The notes: generated by a model from the sequence alone, not told the origin. A stretch of 64,000 bases of DNA from Pegoplata infirma (GCA_963921195.1 OY992536.1:178692995-178756994); one strand, 5' to 3'. Shown: positions 9,660-20,866, counted from the first letter of the stretch. Numbers and translations are program-made.

Positions 9660-10095
9660 TCCCTTGTGAGAAATTTTTCTTACAGAAAAAGTTTCAGATT
9701 CTGAGATATTTTTCCCACAGAAAAAGCCTCGAACTTTGAGAACTTTTTCCAAAAAAAAATTATCAGATTCAGAGACATTTTTCGTATAGACAAATTCTCA
9801 GACTTCTTTTTTTATGTTATGAGACACTTTTTCAATAAAAATATTTCCGGATTCAGAGAAATTTTTCCTATAGAAAAAGTTTGAGATTTTGCGACTTTTT
9901 TTCTATAGAAAAATTCTCAGATTCTGAGACATTTTTCCTATAGAAAAATTCTCAGATTCTGAGAAATTTTTCCTATAGAAAAATTATTCGATTCAGAGAC
10001 ATATCTCAAAACTCTCAGATTCTGAGAATCTTTGCCTATAGAAACATTCTCAGATTATGAGACATATTCTCGGATTCAGATGCATTTTATCTATA

Positions 10096-10950
10096 CACTC
10101 AAAAAAATACGTTAGTAGATTTACTAATTTTTTTTTGCTAATGCTAGTTAGCTAACTTTTAGCAAATTTTTAGTTGAGATTAGCATGTTAGCAAAAAATT
10201 CTTGTAAACTTCATTTAGCACATTAGCAATTTTAAACAAACTTTGAACTAATTTCTTTTGCTAAATTTGAAATTGAATTGACAACATTTTTACAAGATTT
10301 TTTGCTAACATTAGCAAAAATAAATGGTAAATTTTTTTTTATTTTTAGAAAACTTAAAATGGCGCCAGATAGCGCAAAAAGGAGGGCATTTTTGGTTCTT
10401 AGAATCGCCATACTTTCGCGGGTCCTCTTCACATGTGTGGACCCTAATGGGACCTAACATTGAATCCAAAAAAGTTAGCATTTCCGAAAATTTTAAAATG
10501 CTCATATCTCGGTAACAAAAAGTCCAAAAGAATTTTTGTAGCTCTCAACACGTAGAACAAGACCTCAAAATAACCAAAAGCTCTCCGAGTAATATTTTTT
10601 AAGTTATCGAGTTTTTTAATTCTCAAGACCCCAGTGATCCCCTAAAATCAAGTATCTCAAAATCTAAGCAAGGTAGAGCGAAACGGACACAAATTTTGGA
10701 TCAAAAACTATGACGATTTTTAAGGAACCCAACTAGGTCTAGGCCCATCGGGGTCTGGACATATTGGGTCCGAACCCAATGGGGTCCTCAAATGTGTATG
10801 AACTAAGTTGAAATAAAAATTATTTCAGTTAACTAATTTTTAGCAAAACGTTTTTGCTAACTTTACCAAAAAAATTGTGGGTTCAAAATCAGCAAATTTT
10901 CTTGTAGGTTTACAAGCTTTTTTTGCTAACTTTACAGTTTTTTTTTAGTG
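10096..10950 (+). mobile_element. TA-flanked MITE family B, copy 1
   Basis: The 855-bp element starts CACTCAAAAAAATACG and ends TTTTTTTTAGTG, flanked by TA on both sides (10094-10095, 10951-10952). Subterminal modules repeat TTAGCTAACTTTTAGC and TGCTAAC. The interior is less A/T-rich and has conserved phrases such as GGGTCCTCTTCACATGTGTG and AGGACC/GGACCC motifs. A second copy lies inverted at 59079-59969. The small open frames inside occur in both copies but show no domain. TA duplication and the ends suggest a Tc1/mariner-dependent element (inference). Confidence 0.8.
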
Positions 10951-11494
10951 TACAAACTGTTTCAGATATTGAGACATTTTTTCTATAGTAAAATCTCAGA
11001 TTCTCAAAAAAATTCTCAGATTCTGAGACATCTCTTCTATAGTAAAACTATCAGAATCAGATTCTGAAACATTTTTCCAATAGAAAAAATCTCTGAATCT
11101 GAGATATTTGTCCTAAAGAAAAAGTCTCAGATTCTGAGACATTTTTCCTATAGAAAAAGTCTCAGATTTTAAGAATTTTTTTAATAGAAAAATTTAAGAA
11201 TATCAGAAAAAGTCTCAGACTCTGAGACATTTTTCCTATAGAAAAAGTCTTAAATTCTGAGACATTTTTCCTATAGAAATATTCTCAGATTCTAAGACAT
11301 TTTTTCTATAGAACAAGTCTCGGATTCTGAAACATTTTTACTAAAGGAAAAGGCTCAGATTTTGAGACATTTTTTCTAAAGAAAAAGTTTCCGATTCTAA
11401 AACATCCTTTAGAAAAAGTTTCAGTTTCTGAAACATTTTTCCAAGAGAAAAAGTTTTAGATTCTGAGACATTTTTCATACAAAAATTTTTTCTA

Positions 11495-11761
11495 CCCGGG
11501 TAAAAATGAAATATATATGATCATATATGAAGATATATGGAACATATATGGATTTATATAACCATATATTATCATATATGCCTCCATATATTTTTATATA
11601 TGATCAGATCCGTTAATTTATGAGCTCATATCGGGCCAATTTACGGATCTGATCATATATGAACATATATGGAGGCATATATGATAATATATGGTTATAT
11701 AAATCTATATATGATCCATATATCATCATATATGGTCATATATATTTCATTTTTACCCGGG
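11495..11761. mobile_element. Palindromic MITE family C (CCCGGGTAAAAA ends)
   Basis: The 267-bp element is almost wholly palindromic. It begins CCCGGGTAAAAATGAAAT, ends with the inverse, is flanked by TA (11493-11494, 11762-11763), and consists of repeated CATATATGATCATATATG words around a central GATCCGTAAATT-like core. It interrupts the minisatellite. Related elements with CCCGRGTAAAAA ends occur at 14550, 20512, 28511 and 33207. Confidence 0.85.
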
Positions 11762-12130
11762 TATAGAAAAATTTTCTGATTCTGAGACATTTTTTTTCAG
11801 AATCTGAAACATTTTTCGTATAGAAAAAGTTTCAGATTCTGACACATTTTTTCTATAGATAAAAAGTCTCAGATTCTAAGAATTTTTTCCGATTCTGAGA
11901 CATTTTTGCTATAGAAAATTTCACAGATTTTGAGACATTTTTTCTATAGCAAAAGTTTAAGATTCTAAGAAATGTTGTCTATAAAAAAGTTTTAGATTCC
12001 TGTTGAAAAATGCCCAGCTTCTGAAATATTTTTCATATAGAAAAATTCTAAGATTCTAAGACATTTTTCCTACAGAAAAATTCTTAGATTCTAAGACATT
12101 TTTCCTATAGAAAAATTGCTCTGTTAGAAC

Positions 12131-12945
12131 AGAACCACTTCCTGATTTTAATTTACATAAAAATAGCAATGCTATGATTTACTATAAAATTTCATTCGTT
12201 TTACTTACCATTCTATTTAAATTACATAAAATAATCGTGCAAACAAATTTTAAATGTTAAAATATCCATCCCCTTTCATGTGTGATTTATATTTTTACCT
12301 GACTTGTAAAAACGATAATAATATTGTTGTTATTTTTGCTGTTGACAAAATGTTAATTGCGTAAAATAAAAATAGGAAAAAAAAAAAGAAAACCAACCAA
12401 CAACGACAAAATTTACTTATAATCCCAAAAAATGCAATTTTCATGTCAATCGCTTGAGCTGCAGGAGTTGCATAAGTGCACGCACAACTGACATTATTAC
12501 TATTGTTGTTCATGGTGTTGTTGTTGCTGGTGCTGCTGATGATGATGGTGGTGTTGTTGCTGCTATTGTTATTATTATTGTTTTTTGGTTATTATTGTGT
12601 ATTTGGAGAGAAAATTAAATGCAAACCTCTCGTAAATCACATTTAAATCACCATCAGCCACTACCCTCATCATCAGCAGCAGCAGCATCAGGAATACCAA
12701 CCACCACCACGCATTCACCATATTGCCATCAATATATACAACCAACTGAATACCACAAACCAAATCACTGTGGATTTTTACAAATGCAATCAATGCCTGA
12801 TTTTATTTTTTGTGTTTTTTTTTTGTGTAAAATACATTTATTTTTTATTATTAAAAATAAAGTAAAAAACAAATACAATTCGTTAACAATTCGGTGGCAC
12901 TTTTTTAGAATTTTCAGAGAACTACAAAATTATCTGAAATTAATA
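12131..12945. other. Lower-repeat region with trinucleotide tract
   Basis: This stretch lacks transposon ends. It holds a GTT/GCT/GAT trinucleotide-rich tract (about 12485-12590) and CCA/CAG-rich sequence at 12650-12715. Open frames of 72-115 codons here are simple-sequence translations (Thr/His/Pro/Ser runs). It is one of the few candidates for older host DNA, such as intergenic or intronic sequence. Confidence 0.45.
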
Positions 12946-13185
12946 CACTCAAAAAAAACCTTGTAAAATTACAAGAAAAACCTGTAACTTTTTTTTTGCT
13001 TGCTACCTCCTATTTGACAAAAATTCCTAGTAATTTTACAAGCTTTTTACCAATAATTTTGTAATTTTACAAGGTTTTTACCAATAAAGTTGAAAATTTA
13101 CAAATTTTTTGACACGATAGAATTTACAAGTAGGTTTCCAACTTTACTAGATTTTTTGCTACCTCCTATTTGACGAGAATTCCTA

Positions 13186-13749
13186 CACTGAAAGAATTAT
13201 TGTTAATAATATCTATGAACAAATTTCATAAGATCGAATTCATAGAATCTATGAAACAATTCATTGGCTGAATGAATATTCATTAGAATTGTGAAATATT
13301 TCATAGAATTTATTTCATGGATTTTGTTAGATTCATAGAACTAATGAATGTTATTCATAGAAAAAAAATGTAAAAAAAAAATGTTTTTAATAATTAAAAT
13401 AATGTTACACTAATTACAAAAATTTAATAAATATATTAAAAAAATATAAAATATATAAAAAACATAAAAAAACTAAAAAAAAATGTTGCTGCCCTGGCGG
13501 GATTCAAACCCAAGACCTACGGGCTGGGAAATTTATAATCGACGCCTTAGCTATCAGCGCCACCAAAGGAGGAAAACCTCGCCCACTAAAACTTAGTTTT
13601 ATAATGTTCGTTATTTTTTCATAGGTATCTGGTTTCTATGAATTTGTTTCATAGATTCAATGAAGGGCATCATTGGCTGACTGCTAATGATTTTTTTCAT
13701 AGAATCAATGTACGTTTTCATAGCCGTAATGAACAAAATTCTTTCATTG
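13186..13749. mobile_element. TA-flanked MITE family D with a tRNA-like module
   Basis: The 564-bp element starts CACTGAAAGAATTATTG and ends CAAAATTCTTTCATTG, with TA on both sides (13184-13185, 13750-13751). Subterminal repeats of TTCATAGAAT and TCTATGAA fill the arms. The centre holds a pol-III-like tRNA module (13489-13570). A longer copy in the opposite orientation is at 47258-48632, with the same tRNA-like module at the same relative place. It is inserted at an internal TA of the family A MITE. Confidence 0.85.
13489..13570 (-). pseudogene. tRNA-like sequence inside MITE family D
   Basis: On the minus strand TGGCGCTGATAGCTAAGG resembles a tRNA D-arm/A box, and GGGTTTGAATCCCGCC resembles the T-arm/B box (canonical GGTTCGAATCC with one change). 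Spacing is about 45-50 bases, long for a short-variable-arm tRNA. I could not draw a convincing acceptor stem, so this is a tRNA-derived piece and not a functional tRNA gene. Confidence 0.6.
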
Positions 13750-13929
13750 TAGTAACTTTACAAGCTTTTTACCAATAATTTTGTAGTTTTACAAGCTTTT
13801 TACCAATAAAATTGTAAATTTACAGTTTTTTGTCGCAATTAAAATTACACGGATTTCTTGTGAATTTACTTGATTTTTTTTTGTAAAATTATCTTAGAAA
13901 TTTTTAAAATTGTAAAAATTAGCTTTTAT

Positions 13930-14549
13930 TTCCGGCTTACCCATTAGGGTGGATCGACTTTATTTTTTTGGCGAATTTCATTCCGGCTCACCGACAGATG
14001 TGTTGGAATACATGAAAACAATTTGATATAAATTTTATGCAGATCGGTGGTCGCCTTTTGCTTTATATTTACTAAGAGAAAAATTTCTGCTTAATAGGAC
14101 ATTGTTAAGCAAAACTGTGGCCGAAATGACATATACATTCTGCAAGAGACCCAAAGCCAATTAATTAAAAAAAATAGTTAAAACATTTGAAATTTTAAAA
14201 CGGTATTTGAGGTAAAGACGAATGAAATACCATTATCCGATTTTGTCACCATTTTTACAAAACTTAAACTTGCTTAAAGAGGGATGTGTGCAGAAAACAT
14301 CATACATTTTCTTTCGGAACTCTAAAATTTTTTCAAAATTTGTAAAAAAAAATATTTATAAAATCATTTTTAATATAATTCTTTAAAATTGTGTACGTTT
14401 CTGAATAACTTTTATTAAAAAATAAAAAAATACAATATTTAAATAATTTTCAAAAAGCATTAACAAAAAATTTTATTTTTGAGAAATAATAATTTCTGTT
14501 GTACAATGAGATATCTGAAAAATATAATTGAATAGGCGAAACTTCCCTA
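13930..14549. repeat. Dispersed repeat, relic
   Basis: The phrase GTCACCATTTTTACAAAAC followed by TTGCTTAAAGAGGGATGTGTG (14254-14290) recurs near 45959-46006 and, inverted, near 43800-43850. The rest is A/T-rich. It looks like an old end of the large palindromic element at 43820-46010. Confidence 0.4.
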
Positions 14550-14902
14550 CCCCAGTAAAAAAGTTTTGATATAATGATATATAAGTTGATACAATTATAT
14601 TAAATTATATATGACCTTTTAAATGTTCAGATCAAACTTTATCTAAGATTTATTGCGGCTCCATTTTCTTATCTGAGGTTATACATAAATATATATGACT
14701 TTATATAATTATATAAAACTATATTAATTTATATAAAATAAGATCAAGTGGATTTAATTGGATGTGACCAAAATTCGGATCTAATTGTATATTTTTTTAT
14801 ATTTGTGTATCTAAACTAATACAATTAGATCAATATCTGATCCAACTTGATACAGCCAATTTTGAGATCAAATTAGATCTTAAAAGTTTTTTTTTACTCG
14901 GG
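14550..14902 (+). mobile_element. MITE family C, subfamily 2, copy 1
   Basis: The element runs from CCCCAGTAAAAAAGTTTTGA to TTTTTTTTTACTCGGG between two TA dinucleotides (14548-14549, 14903-14904). The interior is GATATAATTAGATC-type words. The inverted copy at 20512-20866 matches along the whole length, including the internal phrases GATGTGACCAAAATTCGGAT and its complement. Confidence 0.85.
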
Positions 14903-16330
14903 TAGTCAGCACTCTTTGTTATGTTACACCTAAGGCGTTTTAGATTAAAATCAGCTATATAAACGAACTTTCAGTGAATCGGAGAATAAGAAAAACTCAT
15001 TTCACATTCATCAGTTGCTTTCGTTTAGCCGAAATTAATCCATTTTTAAATTGACAGATTAATGTTTTCTCATTGTTGCCAAACCTTAAGATTTTTTAAG
15101 ACTGTAAAAAGGTCCGTTAGGTTTGAATTTCTATTTCCAATATCTAATTCTTAGAAATATTAGTGAATTGCACCTTTGAGTTGCATTTAAAATGTGTTTT
15201 ATATTGTTGGACTTTATATTTTATAACTGAATTTTTAATTAGTTTTAGGCTGCATTACTCAATGCTCTGTTATAATATAACTCTCCGTTAAATTTAACTT
15301 TTTCATACAAATTTTGACATAAGGCATCGTTAAATCGGCAGTTAGCAGCTAACTTTTCATTGTGTAATCCGCCCTTAAGGTTAAAAAAAAAAAAAATTAA
15401 AAAAATTTTAATTGAAAAATTGTTTAAAAAACTTCCAAAAAAATAGCAAACATTAAAAAAGTAAAAAAATCATTTTTCACTAATTTATTTTTGTAGTTAT
15501 TATTGTCGATTTTTTTCAAAATTATTTAATTTTTCCTATTTTTTTGGATTTTTTTTTTAACAATTTCTCAACTAAAATTTTGTGAAATTGTTTAACCATT
15601 TTTCATTAGTTTATTTTTTTAGTAATTATTTTTGAAATTTTTGTCTGAAAATTTTGGCTTTTTTAAAAAATTGTTCATTAACTTCAATTTTTAAAAAAAT
15701 GAAGCATAATTTGTTTTTTTTGCAGCATATTTTTTTTTGCAGCATATTTTATTTTAGCAGCATAATTTTTTTTTTGATGCATAATTATTTTTCATTTTTG
15801 CAGCATAACTATTTGGTGTCCCCACTTCGTACTTCTGCACATCCTATATAGGTCGACCGTGCTTGATATAGTAGTGTCTTAATCAGAATATTTAATAAAG
15901 TTTGTTAAATAATTGAAAATAAAATTAATCAATAAATTGCACCTTTATAAGTCTATTATTGTTTATATAGTATATATGTATAAATTAACACATTACAAAC
16001 ACCCACACTGTCAGTAATACTCAATCAATTTGTAAAGTAATTGAAATACAAAAGCGGTTTTTATTATTTAAAAAAAAAAAAAAAGAATTAAAATTGTTTT
16101 TAAAATAAATTGATTTCAGTTCATGCGACCAGAAAAAAATAACAATATTTTGTATCAAATAACAGCGAACAACATTTATTTTTCAAAAAGAAGGAGGCCG
16201 AAGGATACACCGACATACATATTTCAAAATGTTATACCACTAAATATAATTATGATTCTACTATTTTTGAAAATTTTAAACATAAATAAATTTGAAATAT
16301 AAAAAATATAATTTTTTTTTATATTTTTCT
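14903..16330. other. No gene recognised; short GCAGCATA tandem tract
   Basis: Mostly A/T-rich sequence without recognisable elements. At about 15715-15810 the word TTTTTGCAGCATA is repeated four to five times with variable T runs. An open frame over this tract is low-complexity (Phe/Leu-rich) and is not credible as a gene. Confidence 0.4.
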
Positions 16331-16337
16331 ATCTAAG

Positions 16338-17325
16338 CAGTGTAAAAAAGCTACCTAAAAGTCCACAAAAAAGGGCAGTTAGAGGGTTAAAATGTTTTAC
16401 TTATGGTATGTTCATCTAATATTACTAGAAGTTGTCAAAGCTGGAAAGTAAATTTTGACTATGTAAAGTACTTAAAAAACAAAATTTATAAAAAATGATA
16501 TTCGTAAGCATTTTCATCTTAATGCAAACATTTCTTTCTGCCTGTGATGGTCCCTAATGAAATTTAATGTACAAAATATTCGAAGAAAATTTTAAAAGGG
16601 ACAAAAAAGGATCTCCTAAAACTAGAGGTCAGAACGTAATTTTTAGCTCATAAGTATATTAACACTACTTTTTTCGAGCTTTTTAGCACTGCTTTGGTAA
16701 AAAAAATTAAATAAAAATAAAAGCCTCTTTATTTTTTCCATGTTTAGTAAAGATTTTCAAATGGCGATATCTTGAAAATCGCTAGACCAATTTTGGGAAT
16801 TCTTTGATTTTCGTATTCAGCATGAGAAAATTTATAAAAATAATGGCAAGTAATTTTATTATTTTTTTTTTGTTTTTTAAAAATCTAAATTTTTTTTTTT
16901 GAAAATTTTCCAAAAATTTAAAACTTGAACAAAAGGTATAAAATAATCGGATGTGGTTCAAAATTAGTTTAAATAAACCAAAACTTCGAATATTTTTTGC
17001 GTCAAATTTCACTAAATTTCATAAAAGGTTCGACTTTTGTGCGGCAAACGTAATTTTTTTTTCATTATTTTTGGCCAAAGTAAGTGTTAAGTGCGTAAAA
17101 AAAAATATGTTCTGAAATTTAATATAGATTTTTTTGTGATTCTTTTCATAGACCAAAATAACACTCTATCTACAATTTTTGGGGGTTATTTTTATCCTTT
17201 TTTTTTAAAAAAAGATTTCTTTAGGGGTTTTTGAAAATTTTGAAATACGACGCGAAAAATGTTCGTAAAACATTTTAACCCTACAAAGTCACATTTTGGT
17301 GGACTTCTATGACAGTTTTTGAAAA
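16338..17325. mobile_element. Possible degraded inverted-end element
   Basis: CTAAAAGTCCAC...TTAGAGGGTTAAAATG at the left and CATTTTAACCC...GTGGACTTCTATGACAG at the right are inverted over about 45 bp with mismatches. The interior arms do not pair well. It may be an old MITE; no target duplication is visible. Confidence 0.35.
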
Positions 17326-17333
17326 AAAAAAAC

Positions 17334-17890
17334 AAGTAAGAAAATTATAGTCGGTCAAGACCGACCATAAAATACCCTACACCAGAGTTTCCCGGAAAAT
17401 GGGTCCCAAGTTCAAACATGGACTGATTAGATCTATATTTTGTCAAATCTTTAATAAGTGTAAAAAGCACTCACTAATCAAATTTGAGTGGAATAGGCTT
17501 CTTTTTGTTGACAATAAATCACTTCAACTGAATATCGGGCGAAGTTTCCACATGGGACCTAAGTCCAAAAATGGTCCGATGATAATCAGATTTGATAAGG
17601 TTATTAAAATACGCGTTTAATATACACAAACAGAATTTTAATTAAATATTTTCTATTTTCATGAAATTTGAGAGATTTATGTGAAAATCGGGAAGGTGGT
17701 TTGTATGGGGGCTACAATAAGAACTGGTTCGATTTCTTTAAAATTTGGAATGGTGATTTGTGTTGATAAAACATGATTACCTGCCAAATTTCGAATAGAT
17801 ACCTTTTAAAATGCGTCTATTAGAGTCATTTGAGCCAAAACTAAAGAGGACCTTTGTATGGGGGCTAGGTCTCCCCTTTTGGGGAGTGGA
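17334..17890 (+). mobile_element. HINE-2 (Helentron-associated type), 5' part
   Basis: It begins AACAAGTAAGAAAATTATAG followed by a perfect hairpin AGTCGGTCAAGACCGACCAT and the subterminal phrase AAATACCCTACACC. Related minus-strand copies lie at 47025-48790 and 51950-52328. The shared ACAAGTARGAAA start and subterminal CCCTMCAC word tie it to HINE-1. Its 3' hairpin end is not seen here, so it is probably truncated. Confidence 0.7.
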
Positions 17891-18253
17891 TTTAAAAAAA
17901 ACTGTTTAAATAATGATAAAATTGTATTTTTTTTTAGTGAAAAAAGCATAAGATTGCATTTTTAAACATATATTTCAAGAGATTTGTCCCCAAACGATCA
18001 CTGCTGACCGCCCCTCCCCCCATAAAAGAAAACGTCCCTGAATTTTTTTTTTGTTTTTTTTGCGTGTTGGAGGGTACACTAAAAAAAAATTTGTCAAATG
18101 ACAGGAAAAGATTTTTTTTTTGTGTGCTACCTCCTATTTGACGAGAATTCTTACACTGAAAATATTTTGTAGGCAAAAACAAATGAAAAACACACTTAAA
18201 ACTAGTGCATAAACAATTGAAAATCATCCCAGTAATTATTCATTAGTTTTAAC

Positions 18254-18768
18254 TAGTGCCTACGGTCAGTACCGTAGTACAGGGAATACCGGTATTCCCG
18301 GTTCTCGTTATTACCGGGAAACGGTACCGGTTTCCCGGTTCTTAATTCATTACCGGGAATACCGGTATTCCCGGTTCCGGTTCTGACAGTATTCCCGGGA
18401 CTACCGGTATGTATATTTTGTAAAATTTTGTACAATTAAACTTTTTTCTTTGATTTTACCAAAAAAAAAACAATACAAAACACGCGAAAAACACCATTTC
18501 CATTTATTTTTTTTTAATTTATGAAAAAATAGTTACATGATTTTTAAATAATTTTACAGACAACTAAATATTACTGAAATACTGAATAAATAGTGTAATT
18601 TAAATGTTTTATTGTACAGTATTTTTTTGGTTTTTGAGACCCGGTGCCAGGATCAGAACCGGGAATACCGGTATTCCCGGGAATATATCAAGAACCGGAA
18701 AACCGGTTCCAGAACCGGGAATACCGGTATTCCCGCGAATACCGAGAACCGGGAAATGGGGGGCACTA
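18254..18768. mobile_element. hAT-type MITE with ACCGGGAATACCGGT palindromes
   Basis: The 515-bp element has TAGTGCC ends (7 bp inverted) and a perfect 8-bp duplication GTTTTAAC (18246-18253 and 18769-18776). Both flanks carry dense palindromes of the type GAATACCGGTATTC and AACCGGGAA, five or more per side, with an A/T-rich middle. There is no coding capacity. The GC-rich subterminal repeats stand out against the surrounding DNA and are presumably transposase-binding sites. Confidence 0.9.
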
Positions 18769-19043
18769 GTTTTAACAAACATCAACATTTATTTTTTACT
18801 GTTGACAAAATTTTCTAAAATAAATAACTTTAAACATTAAAAAATTACGCTTTCTTCATTCTTTTTTACCAACAAATTCGAAAAAAAATAACCTACAAAA
18901 ACATTAAAAATTAATGATAGTTCTGTTATTTTTACCAACAAATTCCAAAAAAAATAACCTACGAAACAATAAAAATTAATGATTTCGTAGGTTATTTTTT
19001 GCAATTTTCTATTGAAATAATTTTGTAAAAATTTTTAATAAAA

Positions 19044-19108
19044 TTTTGGGGAATCGATCCCGCAATCAACTACATTCTGGCCAGAAACTCTACCCATCGT
19101 GCCAAAGT
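19044..19108 (-). pseudogene. tRNA-like sequence inside the nested MITE
   Basis: On the minus strand TGGCACGATGGGTAGAG resembles a tRNA A box region, and GGGATCGATTCCCC resembles a T arm (B box with GATCGATTCC for GTTCGANTCC). The spacing fits a tRNA-derived module, but no clear acceptor stem is present. It is probably a captured fragment. Confidence 0.55.
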
Positions 19109-20093
19109 CACTTAACACAAACATGTTTTTATATTTCTATAAATAACTTTATAATTTTTTTTTCTACTAAAAAATAACCTTCTTGTGTAGGTAAAAAATA
19201 ATGATATCTCATTAAAAAATACCAACAATTTAAAAAAAAAATACTTACACAAATCATTGAAAATTTAAAGAATAATCAGTAGTTTTTACTTACAGAACAA
19301 AAATAAATGACTTTAAAAATTAAATGTTAATGAAATTCTTTATTTTTTAGTGTGTTATTTTTGAAACAAAGGATAGAAGTAGTCACCAATAAAAACTGAA
19401 CATCAAACAAATGTTTTTTCTTTTAAAAACGACTAAACGTAAAATTTTTTAAATAAACTACAAGCAGTTAATGACATAATTTTTTAAGTGTAGTAATTTT
19501 ACAAGCCTTTTTCGAATAATGATGTAATTTTACAAATTTTTTACCAAAAAAATTGTAAATTTAAAACTTTTTGACGCGATAAAACTTGCAAGAAATTCTT
19601 GTGACTTTACTAAATTTGTTGCTACTTTTACGGGAATTCCTTGTAAAAATTACGAGCTTTTTGGTAACTTTACAAAAAAGTTTACTAATAAAATTGTGAA
19701 CTTACAACATGTTTAGGACAATAAAACTTACAAGGAATTCTCGTAAATTTACTAGATTTTTTTTTTGTAAAAAAACCTTGGAAATTTGAAAAATTACCAA
19801 AAAAAATTGTAAAATAGCAAAAAATAAAAATCTAAATTTCGATCGAATTTTTTTTTTTAAAACAAGGAAAACTGTCAGATATTGGTCAAATAGGATTACG
19901 AGACTTTTTCTAGCAATTTTTTTTTTGAGTGTATAAAAGATTTGGAACAGCCGAACTAACCACTCTTACTCTTGTCTTTTTTGGTTTCAAGCCCAATAAA
20001 TTTTCGTGTTGACCAGTGTAGTTAAATACATTCAATAAAATTTTTAAAAAAATCGAAAAGCTAAAAAAATTGAGCATACAAGGCTAGTAAATA

Positions 20094-20230
20094 CCCTATT
20101 CACACTTACAGTTTTAAACCGTTTTTAGCAGCAATATTTTTATCACCTTCTTTATGCTATTACAGTATATTGACAGAAAATGCTAAAACTAATTGCTAAA
20201 AACGGGTTAAAACTTTAAATGTGAATAGGG
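20094..20230. mobile_element. Short TA-flanked MITE (137 bp)
   Basis: The ends CCCTATTCACACTTACAGTT and AACTTTAAATGTGAATAGGG are inverted, and the arms continue to pair through TTTAGCAGCAAT and ATTGCTAAAAA. TA is present on both sides (20092-20093, 20231-20232). Both ends have the TACCCTATTCACA form. It has no coding capacity. Confidence 0.85.
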
Positions 20231-20511
20231 TATAAGACTTTTAAATCCCTTTCTTTCCGAAAAGCGATTAACCACGCGTTGTCGAAAGTGTATCCTATCA
20301 CGGGTGGTCCGAGAAAGTTTAAAGCTAAAAGTGCGAAAACCATATTTTTTTTTAATATGTATTTGGGATGTCTAAGAATAATTTAGCAACAAAAACCAAA
20401 ATCTTCGATCGAGAACTTTATGCAAAAATTGCGGTTGAATTGAAAAAAAAAAAAATACAATACAATATTTAAATTTTCTCGAAAACTATGAAAGATATCA
20501 AAAAAACACTT

Positions 20512-20866
20512 CCCGAGTAAAAAAAAAAACTTTTTTGATCTAATTTGATCTCAAAATTGGCTGTATCGAGTTGGATCAGATGTTGATCTAAATGTATTAT
20601 TTTAGATACACAAATATAAAAAATGATATAATTAGATCCGAATTTTGGTCACATCCAATTAAATCCACTAGATCTTATTTTATATAAATTAATATAGATT
20701 TATATAATTACATAAAGTCAGATATATTTATGTATAACCTCAGATAAGAAAATGGATCCGCAATAAATCTCAGATAAATTTAGATCTGAACATATAAAAA
20801 CTCATATATAATTTAATATGATTGTATCAATTTATATATCATTATATCAAAACTTTTTTACTAGGG
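20512..20866 (-). mobile_element. MITE family C, subfamily 2, copy 2
   Basis: Inverted copy of 14550-14902, aligned end to end (CCCGAGTAAAAAAAAAAAC to TTTTTTACTAGGG). It is flanked by TT rather than TA, so either the flank has mutated or target choice is relaxed. Confidence 0.85.

Larger units (their letters stand above)
9660..12125. repeat. Minisatellite, unit about 35 bp made of two short palindromes
   Basis: The unit is close to CTCAGATTCTGAGACATT followed by TTTCCTATAGAAAAA. It is repeated dozens of times with substitutions and small indels. Each unit holds two palindromes, CTCAGATTCTGAG and TTTCTATAGAAA, so the array reads almost the same on both strands. MITEs inserted at 10096-10950 and 11495-11761 split it into three blocks. 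Some units at 9660-10080 and 11090-11300 are close to one another, suggesting local amplification. Confidence 0.85.
12946..13915 (+). mobile_element. MITE family A, interrupted copy
   Basis: The left end CACTCAAAAAAAACCTTGTA follows TA at 12944-12945. Repeated phrases ACAAGCTTTTTACCAATAA and GCTACCTCCTATTTGAC identify the family. It is split by a TA-flanked secondary MITE at 13186-13749. The right end is degraded and placed only approximately. Confidence 0.6.
18154..19490. mobile_element. TA-flanked MITE nested in family A, with tRNA-like module
   Basis: It starts CACTGAAAATATTTTGTAGG and ends ATAATTTTTTAAGTG between TA dinucleotides (18152-18153, 19491-19492). It sits at the same internal TA of the host MITE that holds family D at 13186. 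Arms contain AATAACCTACRAAA and TAATGATT repeats. A tRNA-like module is at 19044-19108. A 515-bp hAT MITE is inserted near its left end. Confidence 0.7.
18077..19931. mobile_element. MITE family A copy with two nested insertions
   Basis: The left end CACTAAAAAAAAATTTGTC and the right end CAATTTTTTTTTTGAGTG lie between TA dinucleotides (18075-18076, 19932-19933). Family blocks GCTACCTCCTATTTGACG and its distant partner GGTCAAATAGGATTACG are present. It contains a secondary MITE at 18154-19490, which in turn contains a hAT MITE at 18254-18768. Confidence 0.75.

Noticed and set aside
9660..12125. CRISPR-like or regulatory-site array
   Set aside because: Units abut with no unique spacers; it is a minisatellite.
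12619..12966. 115-codon open frame rich in His, Pro and Ser
   Set aside because: Its start is trinucleotide repeat sequence, and it runs on into an A/T tail and a MITE end.
13489..13570. Functional tRNA gene
   Set aside because: Boxes are present but no acceptor stem pairs, and the module repeats inside a MITE family.
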